64,000 nt of DNA. It comes from Psychrobacter aquaticus CMS 56. Lineage in GTDB: Bacteria; Pseudomonadota; Gammaproteobacteria; Pseudomonadales; Moraxellaceae. The DNA lies in assembly GCF_000471625.1 (NCBI RefSeq), contig NZ_AUSW01000013.1, positions 62,001 through 126,000 of the forward strand, in the 5' to 3' direction. Position numbers and translations under genes: made by a program. Of this stretch, positions 28,123 through 37,351 are shown piece after piece; position 1 is the stretch's first letter, and every line of letters begins with the position of its first letter. The notes beneath the pieces were generated by a model, which had not been told where the DNA came from, searched no databases, and saw only the letters and a program-made list of their open reading frames with translations.

Positions 28123-28896
28123 TTATTGACCCTCTACTCTTCCAGCTCGAATGGATAAAGGCCAAACGATTTTTTTCTTGCTTTCAGAATTTCCCCATTC
28201 AGGTAACAAAATGGCTCGAAGCTGATCTACAGGATTAAAACCCAGTACCTTTTTGGCTTCTTTGACTGCTGACCACGTATTAAAATACCCCATGAGTTCA
28301 TCCAAACTCCAGAATTCTTGCATAGTGATAGCAGGTACTTTGATCTCGGTAAATGGGAAAGGTAAGCTTTGATAACCGTCCTCTACATGCCTTCGTTCTG
28401 CTGGCCAATAGGGTGCAATGGTTTGGTAATAGAAATCTTGCACGAGGGTATCAACTGTCCCTTCTACCTGTAACACCCCATAAGTAATTAAGGCCAAAAC
28501 AGCATTAGGGCGAGCAACACGCTCTACTTCTTTATAGAATTTATTTAGATCTAGCCAGTGGGCGGCTTGCGCGACGGTAATTAAATCAACGGATTCATCA
28601 GCCAATCCGCTTTGTTCAGCCAGCGCTGTTTTATAGATTACATTGTCTTTTTGTTTGGCTTTGGCTATTTGCGCAGAGCTGGCATCAGTGGCGATGACTT
28701 CTGTAAATCTTTCGGCTAAGAGCACAGAAAGCTGCCCCGTACCGCAACCACAATCCAACACACGGTTTTGAGCGGGGCATAAATCAGCAAGTTCAGTCAC
28801 TAACTCAAGAGGGTACGAAGGACGATAGGTGGCATAATTTTCAGAGCCTTTGGAAAAATGATCCTTGAAGTCTAAATCTTTCATGCTGTCATCCAT
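28123..28896 (-). CDS. Class I SAM-dependent methyltransferase
   Basis: Rossmann-fold methyltransferase of 257 aa. Motif I VLDCGCGTGQLSVLLAE at about 45-61, motif II VIATDASSAQIAKAK, and ITVAQAAHWLDLNKFYKEVE, as in small-molecule methyltransferases of the YcgJ/Tam type. Met5 (28884) is an alternative start. Divergent from the MalY-type lyase gene; substrate unknown. Confidence 0.88.
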   Translation of the reverse strand: MDDSMKDLDFKDHFSKGSENYATYRPSYPLELVTELADLCPAQNRVLDCGCGTGQLSVLLAERFTEVIATDASSAQIAKAKQKDNVIYKTALAEQSGLADESVDLITVAQAAHWLDLNKFYKEVERVARPNAVLALITYGVLQVEGTVDTLVQDFYYQTIAPYWPAERRHVEDGYQSLPFPFTEIKVPAITMQEFWSLDELMGYFNTWSAVKEAKKVLGFNPVDQLRAILLPEWGNSESKKKIVWPLSIRAGRVEGQ

Positions 28897-28969
28897 TATT
28901 TAATGTTGTACCTCTATAATAATCTAAGATATATCCCAAACTATTATTTTTTATATAAGGAGCGTGCTG

Positions 28970-30136
28970 GTGTTGTACAACTTTGATGAGGTCATCGACA
29001 GACGTGATACAGGATCGGTCAAGTGGCACTATAGCGATGAGACGATTCCGCTATGGGTAGCAGATATGGACTTTAAGGCTGCCACGCCTATCTTAAACGC
29101 GATTGAACAAGTCACGCAGCATGGCATATTGGGTTATACCAAACCCACTGAGGCGTTGTATGACGCGATCATTGGCTGGCATGGCAGTCGCTATGATTTG
29201 TCGCTTGAAAAACAGAACATTTTGTTTTCCCCCGGCGTGGTTCCGAGTTTGGCGCTGATGATGAATGTATTTACCGAAGTAGGGGATGCGGTACTGGTCA
29301 ATGATCCTATTTATGCGCCATTTATGACTAAGGTTGAGCAAAATGGTCGCACGCTTGTAACCTCGGCATTAAAAGAAGTCGAAGGACAGTACCGTTTGGA
29401 TTTGGTCGATATCGAAGCCAAGATCGCCCAGCATGAGGTGAAGCTTTATTTATTGTGTAATCCGCACAATCCGGGCGGGCGCGTATGGACGACGGAGGAG
29501 CTTGAAGCAGTTCTTACTTTGTGTAAAAAATATAATGTGACGATTGTCAGCGATGAGATTCATCAAGATTTGACGTTGAGCGGTCACATATTCACGCCTT
29601 TATTAACGCTAGCAACAGGCTATGAGCACCACGTGGTGAGTCTGACCTCAATGACTAAGACTTTTAACATCGCCGGTATCAAAGGTTCACTGATATTTGC
29701 CAAAGACAATGAGTTACTCAAAAAGATAAGTCAACAGCAGCACTTAAATGACGAGTATGAACTAAACTTGTTTGCTTATGCGGCAATGCGCAGTGCCTAT
29801 GAGCAAGGCGGTGCGTGGTTAGCGCAGGCGCTTGCTTATATCGAAGCCAATATTGACGTAACCGTACGGTTTTTAGAGGAGCATCTACCTGATATTAAGG
29901 TCATGCGACCAGAAGCCTCGTATTTGATTTGGCTGGATTGCTCAGCTTATGCCGAAGACGATAAAGTGCTATATGATACTTTGAGAGCGGCTAAGATTGA
30001 GCTTAATGCAGGTATCAGCTATGGAGAGGAAGGGCATCTTAAAATGCGCCTTAACGTGGCATGTCCGACAGCATTATTGCTAGAGGGATTAAAGCGTATT
30101 GATACAGCCTTGAGTGATGTATCCAAAAACCCTTAA
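28970..30136 (+). CDS. MalY/PatB-type PLP-dependent C-S lyase
   Basis: Fold type I aminotransferase-like enzyme that cleaves cystathionine or cysteine conjugates. Motifs: SVKWHYSDETIPLWVADMDF near the N-terminus, CNPHNPGGRVW, VSDEIHQDL, and the PLP lysine in SMTKTFNIAGIKGS. About 389 aa. A ribosome binding site AAGGAG at 28957-28962 favours the GTG at 28970 (or TTG at 28973) over the GTG at 28964. Cystathionine beta-lyase activity is likely; a role as a regulator, as for E. coli MalY, cannot be excluded. Confidence 0.9.
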   Translation: MLYNFDEVIDRRDTGSVKWHYSDETIPLWVADMDFKAATPILNAIEQVTQHGILGYTKPTEALYDAIIGWHGSRYDLSLEKQNILFSPGVVPSLALMMNVFTEVGDAVLVNDPIYAPFMTKVEQNGRTLVTSALKEVEGQYRLDLVDIEAKIAQHEVKLYLLCNPHNPGGRVWTTEELEAVLTLCKKYNVTIVSDEIHQDLTLSGHIFTPLLTLATGYEHHVVSLTSMTKTFNIAGIKGSLIFAKDNELLKKISQQQHLNDEYELNLFAYAAMRSAYEQGGAWLAQALAYIEANIDVTVRFLEEHLPDIKVMRPEASYLIWLDCSAYAEDDKVLYDTLRAAKIELNAGISYGEEGHLKMRLNVACPTALLLEGLKRIDTALSDVSKNP

Positions 30137-30255
30137 AAGTGCTACGGCACTGCTGAAATAAATTTTTGCAGCCTCTGGCAGCAACGGCATAGCAAGCAAG
30201 AAAATTAATATCAGCAGTGTGCGATGTATCGATATTACGTTTCACTGACTATATT
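30137..30255. repeat. Palindromic intergenic repeat, type A, starting at the malY-like stop codon
   Basis: Begins right after the stop codon; arms GCACTGCTGAAATAAATTTTT and AAAATTAATATCAGCAGTG pair around GCAGCCTCTGGCAGCAACGG and CATAGCAAGCAAG. The right end reads TTCACTGACTATA; the left TATAGT end is missing. Confidence 0.75.
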
Positions 30256-30291
30256 GCCAAGCAGTTATAGATTTGGTTATATTTAGATATC

Positions 30292-30320
30292 AAAAAACCC
30301 TGCCATGGCAGGGTTTTTAT
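30292..30320. terminator. Bidirectional terminator between malY-like gene and surface protein
   Basis: Perfect stem AAACCCTGCC / GGCAGGGTTT with A- and T-runs. Confidence 0.85.
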
Positions 30321-30394
30321 TTGATAAAAATTAATAGTATCTACTGTGACTTGTCTTTATAGACAGATGGATGAAGTCGATAGTTATAAATGAC

Positions 30395-31243
30395 TTACTG
30401 AGCTGACTTATAATAGTCAACGAGCATCGTACCTAACGTGCCATTGTCATCAATCGTTACTATTCTGACTGTGCCTGTCTGTGACGCTGTACTGGATTGA
30501 ACTTGACCAGCATTGCCTAGGACAATCTGATTCTTACTGGCAGCCTTTACGCCATTACCGATAGCAATGCTGTTCAAACCACCTGCAACGGCAATATTAC
30601 CAATCGCAATAGAAGACTCGCCTTGTGCCATTGCCGCTTCACCCACTGCGGTCGCCCGCATGCCACTGGCATCCGCTAAATGACCAAATGCTTGAGCGCG
30701 CTCCCCCGTGGCTTTTGATTGCCAACCGATAGACGTTGAACCTAAACCTGCGGCATTGGCTTGACCCCCAACCGCCGTGGCAGAGTTCATACCAGCCATT
30801 GCTTTGTTACCGACAGCGACGGTGTCATTGCTACCACCAGCCATTGCTGCTTCACCCACAGCAGTTGAGCGTACGCCGCTTGCATCGGCTAAATGCCCAA
30901 ATGCTTGAGCGCGTTCAGCGGTGGCTTTTGATTGCCAACCGATAGAGGTTGAGCCTAGACCAGCCGCATTGGCTTGACCACCAACCGCCACGGCGGAGTT
31001 CATACCAGCGTTGGCTTTATTACCGACTGCAACCGTATCGTTCGTTCCACCAGCGCTTGCTGCATTGCCACAAGCGAGAGCGATTTTGACATTGCTGGTC
31101 GCACCTGAGATAGTCTTAGCATTTGCATCATTGAGTTGACATTCAGCCGCCATCACAGCGGTAGTACCAAAAGAAGCGGTAGCCATTGCAAGCGCAAGCG
31201 TACTGACCTTTAGTGCTAAACGCGGTGAAAAATCCATTTGCAT
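30395..31243 (-). CDS. YadA-type head protein without stalk or membrane anchor
   Basis: 282 aa with a signal peptide (cleavage near AVMA-AE, residue 33) and YadA/Hep-type head repeats: two copies of a unit containing NDTVAVGNK, GLGSTSIGWQSKAT and ERAQAFGHLADASG. It ends with DDNGTLGTMLVDYYKSAQ, where the paralogue at 31363 goes on into a stalk and a beta-barrel anchor. So it cannot trimerise into an outer-membrane autotransporter by itself. Likely a truncated duplicate, secreted to the periplasm if expressed. Ends just before a strong terminator, with no anchor sequence between. Confidence 0.8.
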   Translation of the reverse strand: MQMDFSPRLALKVSTLALAMATASFGTTAVMAAECQLNDANAKTISGATSNVKIALACGNAASAGGTNDTVAVGNKANAGMNSAVAVGGQANAAGLGSTSIGWQSKATAERAQAFGHLADASGVRSTAVGEAAMAGGSNDTVAVGNKAMAGMNSATAVGGQANAAGLGSTSIGWQSKATGERAQAFGHLADASGMRATAVGEAAMAQGESSIAIGNIAVAGGLNSIAIGNGVKAASKNQIVLGNAGQVQSSTASQTGTVRIVTIDDNGTLGTMLVDYYKSAQ

Positions 31244-31362
31244 AATGTTGATCCTTTTATAAAAAGCGCTAAAGGCTTTATTGTTGGTTTGATAAAAGTT
31301 ATTTTTACCTATTTGGGTTTGCTCATACCTACTTATAAGTTCAGTAGATAGTTATAATCGGC

Positions 31363-33066
31363 TTACCAAGAAAAAGTAACCCCGCCACGCGCGCCTACTT
31401 TGCCAGTATCAGTACCATAGCCTGCGCCAGCTGAAATCGTCACATTGTCACTTGCCCGTCCAGCAAAAGAAGCGCTCACAGCAGTGCTGCTATTGTAATA
31501 ACCCGTGCCAAATCCCATAGCGTATCTCTTGCCTGCAGGGATAACAGGGGTTTCCATCGATAGTGCCATCGCGATACCATCTTCTGCTTCATCTAAACGG
31601 TCTTCTTGACGATTGTATTGGCTGCGCAAATCATCGATTTGTCTGGTGTTATTGGCTGTCGCTGCGCCAAAGTTAGCAACTTGAGCGTCAGTATTTGCCA
31701 GCTGAACTCTAGTAGCCAGTGAGTCCACGGCGACACTGGTGCCCAAAGTACCGTTTGCATCAGTAGTGACTATATTGGCGCCACCTGACTGCGATGCCGT
31801 ACTCGCTTGGAGTTGGCCTGCGTTACCCAAGACAACTTGGTTGGCGTTTGATGCGCTTGCACCATTCCCGATGGAGATGCTGTTTGTACCGCTGGCAGTG
31901 GATTGATTGCCTAGCGCTACAGAGCCTGCACCTTGTGCGGTGGCAGCTTCACCAACTGCGGTCGCGCGAACGCCACTTGCATTGGCTAAATGACCAAAGG
32001 CTTGTGCACGCTCAGCAGTGGCTTTTGATTGCCAACCGATAGACGTTGAGCCTAGACCAGCCGCGTTTGCTTGACCACCGACAGCGGTGGCAGAATTTAA
32101 ACCCGCGTTTGCTTGGTTACCGATCGCGACGGTATCGTTAGTGCCACCAGCCACAGACTCATTACCTAAAGACACAGCACCTGCGCCTTGCGCGGCAGCA
32201 GCTTCACCCACTGCCGTAGAACGAACACCACTTGCATTGGCTAAATGACCAAAGGCTTGCGCACGCTCAGCAGTGGCTTTTGATTGCCAGCCGATAGACG
32301 TTGAGCCTAGACCAGCCGCGTTTGCTTGACCACCGACAGCGGTAGCAGAATTTAGACCCGCGTTTGCTTGGTTACCGATCGCGACGGTATCGTTAGTGCC
32401 ACCAGCATTTGCCGCTTCACCCACTGCCGTAGAACGAACACCACTAGCATTGGCTAAATGACCAAAGGCTTGCGCACGCTCAGCAGTGGCTTTTGATTGC
32501 CAACCGATAGACGTTGAGCCTAGACCAGCCGCGTTTGCTTGACCACCGACAGCGGTGGCAGAATTCAGACCCGCGTTTGCTTGGTTACCGATAGCGACGG
32601 TGTCGTTAGTACCGCCAGCAAAAGCGTCTTCACCGACTGCAGTCGCGCGAACGCCAGCAGCACTGGCTAAATGACCGACCGCAGTCGCTCGCTCTGCGGT
32701 AGCCGTTGCACGCCAACCAATGGCGGTCGCGCCCGGAGTAGCGCCTGTAGAAGTAAGAGAGCCTGCGTTTAAGTCAGTGCCTGCAGCGACATTTCCAGTG
32801 AAAGCTTCACCGCCGACCGCAGTTGTAGAGTTACCAGTTGCCATGGCAGCATTACCGATGGCTACAGTATCGTTAGCTCCGCCAGCGACAGCTGCATTGC
32901 CACAAGCAAGCGCAGTGGCGCCACTACTGGTTGCACCTCCATTAGTGCCATCACTGAGTTGGCATTCAGCGGCCATGACGGTGGAAGTAGTGAAAGAAGC
33001 GGCGGCGATTGCAAGGGAGAGGGTACTGATCTTTAGTGCTGTGCGCGGTAATAATTCCATTTTCAT
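31363..33066 (-). CDS. Trimeric autotransporter-like surface protein (YadA family)
   Basis: 567 aa. Signal peptide 1-32 (ends VMAAE), a mature start with two cysteines, a long head of 14-residue left-handed beta-roll repeats (AVGxxAxA type), a short coiled-coil stalk (QIDDLRSQYNRQEDRLDEAE) and a C-terminal YadA anchor of about 70 residues ending in GARGGVTFSW with a terminal aromatic residue. The head contains about four near-identical larger units of 60-80 residues. Known relatives are adhesins; the target here is unknown. The stalk is very short, so the head would sit close to the membrane. Confidence 0.9.
   Translation of the reverse strand: MKMELLPRTALKISTLSLAIAAASFTTSTVMAAECQLSDGTNGGATSSGATALACGNAAVAGGANDTVAIGNAAMATGNSTTAVGGEAFTGNVAAGTDLNAGSLTSTGATPGATAIGWRATATAERATAVGHLASAAGVRATAVGEDAFAGGTNDTVAIGNQANAGLNSATAVGGQANAAGLGSTSIGWQSKATAERAQAFGHLANASGVRSTAVGEAANAGGTNDTVAIGNQANAGLNSATAVGGQANAAGLGSTSIGWQSKATAERAQAFGHLANASGVRSTAVGEAAAAQGAGAVSLGNESVAGGTNDTVAIGNQANAGLNSATAVGGQANAAGLGSTSIGWQSKATAERAQAFGHLANASGVRATAVGEAATAQGAGSVALGNQSTASGTNSISIGNGASASNANQVVLGNAGQLQASTASQSGGANIVTTDANGTLGTSVAVDSLATRVQLANTDAQVANFGAATANNTRQIDDLRSQYNRQEDRLDEAEDGIAMALSMETPVIPAGKRYAMGFGTGYYNSSTAVSASFAGRASDNVTISAGAGYGTDTGKVGARGGVTFSW
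31990..32625. repeat. Near-identical long repeats inside the YadA-like gene
   Basis: A segment of about 145 bp (from CTCAGCAGTGGCTTTTGATT to GTATCGTTAGTGCCACCAGC on the plus strand) recurs at about 32008, 32260 and 32478, in units of unequal period because some carry an extra 14-residue block. Related but diverged units lie in the gene at 30395-31243. Copy number is likely to vary by recombination. Confidence 0.8.
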
Positions 33067-33758
33067 TGTTTTTTATCCTTTTTAAAAGTGTTAGTGGCTT
33101 CGTAGCTGGTTTGGTTGGCTGTAACAGAGGTCTTAGTGCGCTCAGTAGCAAGGCACCTCGACTGTGAATAACCTAACAATGGACCGTCTGGCAGATTTGA
33201 TCACATACCTAAAAAAGCTGTATTGAATTGGCATAAACGCTGTCCTGCGATTAAAAAACTAACCCAATGTGAAATATCAAAACGTAAGCAACTGGTATCA
33301 TTCGAAAGTTTTGTACCAAAGTTGCCATACAATCCGCAGCTGCTAGAGTCTATATTCACTTCATTACTGTACACGGTTATGTAACAAGATTCGACTATTA
33401 ATCACCCATTATTTTTAACAAAACACCGTCAAATCGAGGGATAGAATATATTAATTTGTAAGTAAAGATTTCAATCCGAGATAAATTTAGAATATGAGCA
33501 GGGCGGTAACTGTCAGTTTAAATGACTCATAAAAACCTAAATTTAAAAAAATATCTCGTATGCTACTAAAAACGAGCAGCAACTTATGGGCAATAAACTA
33601 CGAGTGTATAAAGTGGACGAAATGAGTCTGATAAGCACTACTTAACAACTTTATTTAGGAAAAAACTGAATAACGAAATTTTGCTGATGAAGTAGCCCTG
33701 ATGGTGCTTAAACTTGTTAAAATAGCGCACCAATTTCTCTATTGACGGACATCAATTT
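33067..33758. other. Intergenic region upstream of guaA, no gene seen
   Basis: 692 bp between two divergent genes. No open frame with family features, no repeat element and no terminator. It must hold the promoters of the surface protein and guaA; a weak TAAAAT (in TTGTTAAAATAGC, about 33715-33727) lies 35 bp before guaA. Nothing else is recognisable. Confidence 0.5.
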
Positions 33759-35369
33759 ATGACCACTGCCGCTGCTACTCCTGCAATCAAAGAAGACCGC
33801 ATCTTAATCCTCGATTTTGGCTCACAATATAGCCAGCTAATCGCCCGCCGTGTGCGCGACTCTGGCGTGTTTTGTGAGATGTTCCCTTACGATATCGACA
33901 GCCAGCGCATCATCGATTTTGGCGCAAAAGGCGTGATCTTATCGGGCGGCCCTGAAAGCGTACATGCCGACAACAGCCCACGTATCAACGATGCCGTGTT
34001 TGACTTGGGAGTGCCGGTATTGGGCATTTGCTATGGTATGCAAGCGATGGCGGATCGTTTTGGCGGAAAGGTGCATGCCAGCGACATTCACGAATTTGGC
34101 GCAGCGACGATTGAAGTAAATGGTCACTCACAGCTGACTGAGGGTATTGAAGACAGCCGTACGGAAGGACAATCAGCCAAGCTCAACGTATGGATGAGTC
34201 ATGGTGACAAAGTCATCGAAGCGCCTGTAGGTTTTGACATTATCGCCAGCACACCAAGCTGTCCGATTGCGATCATGGCCAACGATGATAAGCAATACTA
34301 TGGTCTACAGTTCCATCCTGAGGTGACGCATACCTTACAAGGTCAGGCATTGCTTAGCCGTTTTGTCCATCAAATATGCGCGTGTGCAGGTGAGTGGACG
34401 CCAGACAACATTGCCGATATGCGTATTGCACAGCTCAAAGAGCAAATTGGTGACAAGCAAGTATTGCTCGGTCTATCGGGCGGCGTAGATAGTTCGGTCG
34501 TTGCCGCGTTATTACATAAAGCGATTGGCGATCAGCTGACTTGTGTGTTCGTCGATAATGGTCTCTTGCGTCTGCATGAAGGCGATCAGGTCATGCAAGT
34601 GTTTGCCGAAAACATGGGTGTGAAAGTCATTCGCGTCGATGCCGAGGATTTGTTCTTAAACGCGCTCGCAGGCGAGTCTGATCCAGAGAAAAAACGCAAA
34701 ATCATCGGCAAAACCTTCATCGACGTATTCGCCAATAGCGCGCGCGAAGTGAGCGAGCAAAGCGATGGTAAAGTCGTTGAGTTCTTGGCGCAGGGTACGA
34801 TTTACCCAGACGTGATCGAATCTGCCAAGTCACATCAAGGCAAAGCGCACGTCATTAAGAGCCACCATAACGTTGGCGGTTTGCCAGATGATCTAGCGTT
34901 CAAGTTGATCGAGCCATTGCGTGATTTGTTTAAAGATGAAGTGCGCAAACTGGGTATCACGTTAGGATTACCTGCAAAAATGATCTATCGTCATCCGTTC
35001 CCAGGTCCGGGTTTGGGCGTGCGTATCCTTGGCGAAGTCAAAAAAGAATATGCAGATATCCTGCGTTTGGCCGATGCCATCTTTATGCAAGAGCTTGAGC
35101 GTTCAGGCTGGTATGACAAGACGGCGCAAGCGTTTGCGGTATTCCAACCGATCAAGTCGGTCGGCGTGGTCGGCGATGGTCGCCGTTATGCGTGGGTGAT
35201 TGCCTTACGTGCGGTTGAGACCGTAGACTTCATGACCGCACGCTTTGCTCATCTGCCGTATGAGTTGATTGAAACGGTATCAAACCGCATTATGAATGAA
35301 ATCGCGGAAGTCTCGCGCGTGACTTATGATGTGTCGAGCAAGCCACCTGCGACGATTGAGTGGGAATAA
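33759..35369 (+). CDS. guaA: GMP synthase (glutamine-hydrolysing)
   Basis: Amidates XMP to GMP. Class I glutamine amidotransferase domain with Cys91 in GICYGMQAM and [11 protein letters not shown] pyrophosphatase domain with the P-loop [13 protein letters not shown]-terminal dimerisation domain ending [19 protein letters not shown]. Length 536 aa is typical. Stands alone without guaB. Confidence 0.97.
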   Translation: MTTAAATPAIKEDRILILDFGSQYSQLIARRVRDSGVFCEMFPYDIDSQRIIDFGAKGVILSGGPESVHADNSPRINDAVFDLGVPVLGICYGMQAMADRFGGKVHASDIHEFGAATIEVNGHSQLTEGIEDSRTEGQSAKLNVWMSHGDKVIEAPVGFDIIASTPSCPIAIMANDDKQYYGLQFHPEVTHTLQGQALLSRFVHQICACAGEWTPDNIADMRIAQLKEQIGDKQVLLGLSGGVDSSVVAALLHKAIGDQLTCVFVDNGLLRLHEGDQVMQVFAENMGVKVIRVDAEDLFLNALAGESDPEKKRKIIGKTFIDVFANSAREVSEQSDGKVVEFLAQGTIYPDVIESAKSHQGKAHVIKSHHNVGGLPDDLAFKLIEPLRDLFKDEVRKLGITLGLPAKMIYRHPFPGPGLGVRILGEVKKEYADILRLADAIFMQELERSGWYDKTAQAFAVFQPIKSVGVVGDGRRYAWVIALRAVETVDFMTARFAHLPYELIETVSNRIMNEIAEVSRVTYDVSSKPPATIEWE

Positions 35370-35399
35370 TGATTCTATAAGATACTGTTTGTTATCACC

Positions 35400-35431
35400 A
35401 AAAAAAGCCCATGTTAACGTGGGCTTTTTTA
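35400..35431. terminator. Terminator between guaA and soxR (bidirectional)
   Basis: AAAAAGCCCA / TGGGCTTTTT stem with A- and T-runs, serving converging genes. Confidence 0.85.
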
Positions 35432-35488
35432 TGCCCTATATTTATGATGCGATTGGTAGACACGCTATGTTTTTATAGCTTTAACAAA

Positions 35489-35938
35489 TTATGGCGTCAT
35501 CAAACGCGGGCCTGCGCCTTTTTTGCCCAATTCATCGTAAGGATTTAATAACTTACAGCGCTCAAGCGATAGGCAGCCGCAGCCAATGCAGTCTGTCATC
35601 ATGTTTTTTAATTCGGTCAATTGCGCAATCTTGCGATCAAGCTCATCTTGCCATCTGATGCCAAGTGCTTCCCAATCTTCAAGCGTGATGCGGGTATGGT
35701 TGGGCAGTACTTGTAGCTCTAATAAAATCTCCTCTAACGAAAACCCTGTCCGCTGCGCCACTTGGATTATAGAGACGATGCGAATAACCTGCTTTGGGTA
35801 TTGTCTGTGGTTTGAGGCATTTCTTTGGCTTTTTATCAGCCCTTTTCTCTCATAAAAATGTAGCGCAGACACCGATACGCCTGTTCTTTCACTGAGTACA
35901 CCGACCGATATACATTCAGGAATAAAGTTTTTTTTCAT
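35489..35938 (-). CDS. soxR: Redox-sensitive transcriptional activator SoxR
   Basis: MerR-family regulator of 149 aa. HTH region VGVLSERTGVSVSALHFYERKGLI at about 12-35 (given here as a region, helix-turn-helix by family). The [2Fe-2S] cluster motif CX2CXCX5C is complete: Cys117, Cys120, Cys122, Cys128. Oxidised SoxR activates target promoters with an over-long spacer; such a promoter lies in the divergent gap and faces the MFS gene. No soxS is present, as usual outside enterics, so it probably regulates the exporter and the reductase directly. Confidence 0.95.
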   Translation of the reverse strand: MKKNFIPECISVGVLSERTGVSVSALHFYERKGLIKSQRNASNHRQYPKQVIRIVSIIQVAQRTGFSLEEILLELQVLPNHTRITLEDWEALGIRWQDELDRKIAQLTELKNMMTDCIGCGCLSLERCKLLNPYDELGKKGAGPRLMTP

Positions 35939-35945
35939 TTTTTGC

Positions 35946-35976
35946 TTGACCTCAACTTAGGTTTAGGTAGCAGAAT
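35946..35976 (+). promoter_or_regulatory. SoxR-controlled promoter and operator
   Basis: -35 TTGACC (35946-35951), 19-bp spacer, -10 CAGAAT (35971-35976). The spacer carries CCTCAACTTAGGTTTAGG (35950-35967), which matches the 18-bp SoxR operator layout CCTCAA-N6-TTGAGG with one change. The 19-bp spacer is the hallmark of MerR-family activated promoters. Confidence 0.85.
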
Positions 35977-36003
35977 AGCGGCAAATCAACAGGAACTCAA
36001 GCC

Positions 36004-36048
36004 ATGCTACCCACAAAACAAGCAATCAAAGATAAGCGGTGTCTGTGA
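36004..36048 (+). CDS. Possible 14-residue leader peptide overlapping the MFS gene
   Basis: ATG at 36004 with AGGAA upstream, peptide MLPTKQAIKDKRCL, stop TGA at 36046-36048. The stop overlaps a GTG (36045-36047) that can start the MFS protein, giving a GTGA junction typical of coupled translation. Could be a leader peptide or a chance frame. Confidence 0.4.
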   Translation: MLPTKQAIKDKRCL

Positions 36049-37229
36049 AAATTAATCTACTGGCACCAAGTGCCCTCTGCCTGCTTTTGCTCTCCACCTT
36101 AACGGTCATGTCCAATGCTACGATTGCACCCGCTTTACCAGGTTTGGCGCGTGAGTTTGCGGGTATGCCATCTGCTGATCTGTTGGTAAAGATGCTACTA
36201 CCGATACCCGCGCTATTTGTGGTTATTTTTGCGCCTATATTGGGATGGACGGCGGATAAATTTGGTCGACGCAAGCAGTTGCTCATCTCAACCGCTGTAT
36301 TCGCGTTATCAGGTGCGGCTGGGGCGCTGTTATCAAGCTTAGAGGCCATTATCATCAGCCGTGCGATTTTGGGTATTTGCGTCGCGGGACTGATGACTGC
36401 CATTACTGCCCTGATCACTGATTATTTTTCTGGCGCGCAAAGAAGCCAGTTTATGGGACTTCAGCAGTCGTTCTCTAATATCGGTGGCATTGTATTCATC
36501 GTTACCGCAGGGTATCTGGCCAACATCAGCGCGCGGTTGCCGTTTTTTATTTACGCCGCCGCTCTTTTATTGGTGCCACTGGTGTTTATCGCTATTAAGG
36601 ACACTACCTTTACTAACAGTGAGCATGAGCAACAACAAGCCAATAACCAGATAAATCCCCAAGCGCAAACCAGCTGGAAATGGCCACTGATTGGCTGCTC
36701 ACTCGTTCTCTTTTGTCATTTGGTCATCTTCTATATTTTACCGACTCAGATACCGTTTTTTATGGTGGATATCGGGATCTCTGATCCAAGTAAATCAGGC
36801 TTAGCCATGGGGGCGGGCACGCTTGCTGCGGCGATAGCAGGTATCAGCTTCGGCAAACTTGTGAATAGAATTAAAAACTATGGCGTGGCATTCTTAGGGT
36901 TTTTGGCGATGAGTGTTGGCATGGTGGTGTTGTCACAGGCCGCGACGTTTAGCGTTGTGATTGTTGGCTGCGCCTTAATGGGTGTTTGTATGGGCTTAGT
37001 AATGCCCAACTTTATGGTCACTGGCCTCGCATTGGTGCCAAGCGACAAACGTGGACTGGCGTCGGGCGTGCTGACGAGCAGCATTTTTATCGGGCAATTT
37101 GTATCGCCATTGATATCGTCCGCGCTTATCTCAATATTGGCTTATAGTCATTTTTATCTGCTAGCGGCAGGGTTTACTGTCGTTTTGGCACTCGCAAGTT
37201 CGGCAATGTTAAGAGCGCAAACGGTATGA
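36045..37229 (+). CDS. MFS drug-efflux-type transporter under SoxR
   Basis: About 394-396 aa, 12 TM helices. Major facilitator motif A appears as GWTADKFGRRKQLL between helices 2 and 3; LGICVAGLMTAITALITDYF and helix 5 resemble DHA1 exporters. Start is either the GTG at 36039 or the GTG at 36045 overlapping a leader frame. Divergent from soxR with its operator in the gap, so it probably exports redox-active compounds or drugs. Substrate unknown. Confidence 0.88.
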   Translation: MKINLLAPSALCLLLLSTLTVMSNATIAPALPGLAREFAGMPSADLLVKMLLPIPALFVVIFAPILGWTADKFGRRKQLLISTAVFALSGAAGALLSSLEAIIISRAILGICVAGLMTAITALITDYFSGAQRSQFMGLQQSFSNIGGIVFIVTAGYLANISARLPFFIYAAALLLVPLVFIAIKDTTFTNSEHEQQQANNQINPQAQTSWKWPLIGCSLVLFCHLVIFYILPTQIPFFMVDIGISDPSKSGLAMGAGTLAAAIAGISFGKLVNRIKNYGVAFLGFLAMSVGMVVLSQAATFSVVIVGCALMGVCMGLVMPNFMVTGLALVPSDKRGLASGVLTSSIFIGQFVSPLISSALISILAYSHFYLLAAGFTVVLALASSAMLRAQTV

Positions 37230-37351
37230 TATCGTCTACATACATAAAATTGATAGACCTTGCGCCATTGTTTGAGGCTGTAATACACCTCATCTCACAT
37301 AATAAATTTTGCTCCACAAATTAACCATTCACAGATCATAAGGACTTTAAA

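Noticed and set aside
30395-33066. CRISPR-like array in the repeat-rich segment
   Set aside because: The repeats are long, in frame and encode YadA head units; no spacers of equal length.
32720-33085. Plus-strand open frame of 121 codons opposite the YadA-like gene
   Set aside because: Ala/Pro/Val-rich product caused by the repeat composition of the gene on the other strand; no start signals or domain.
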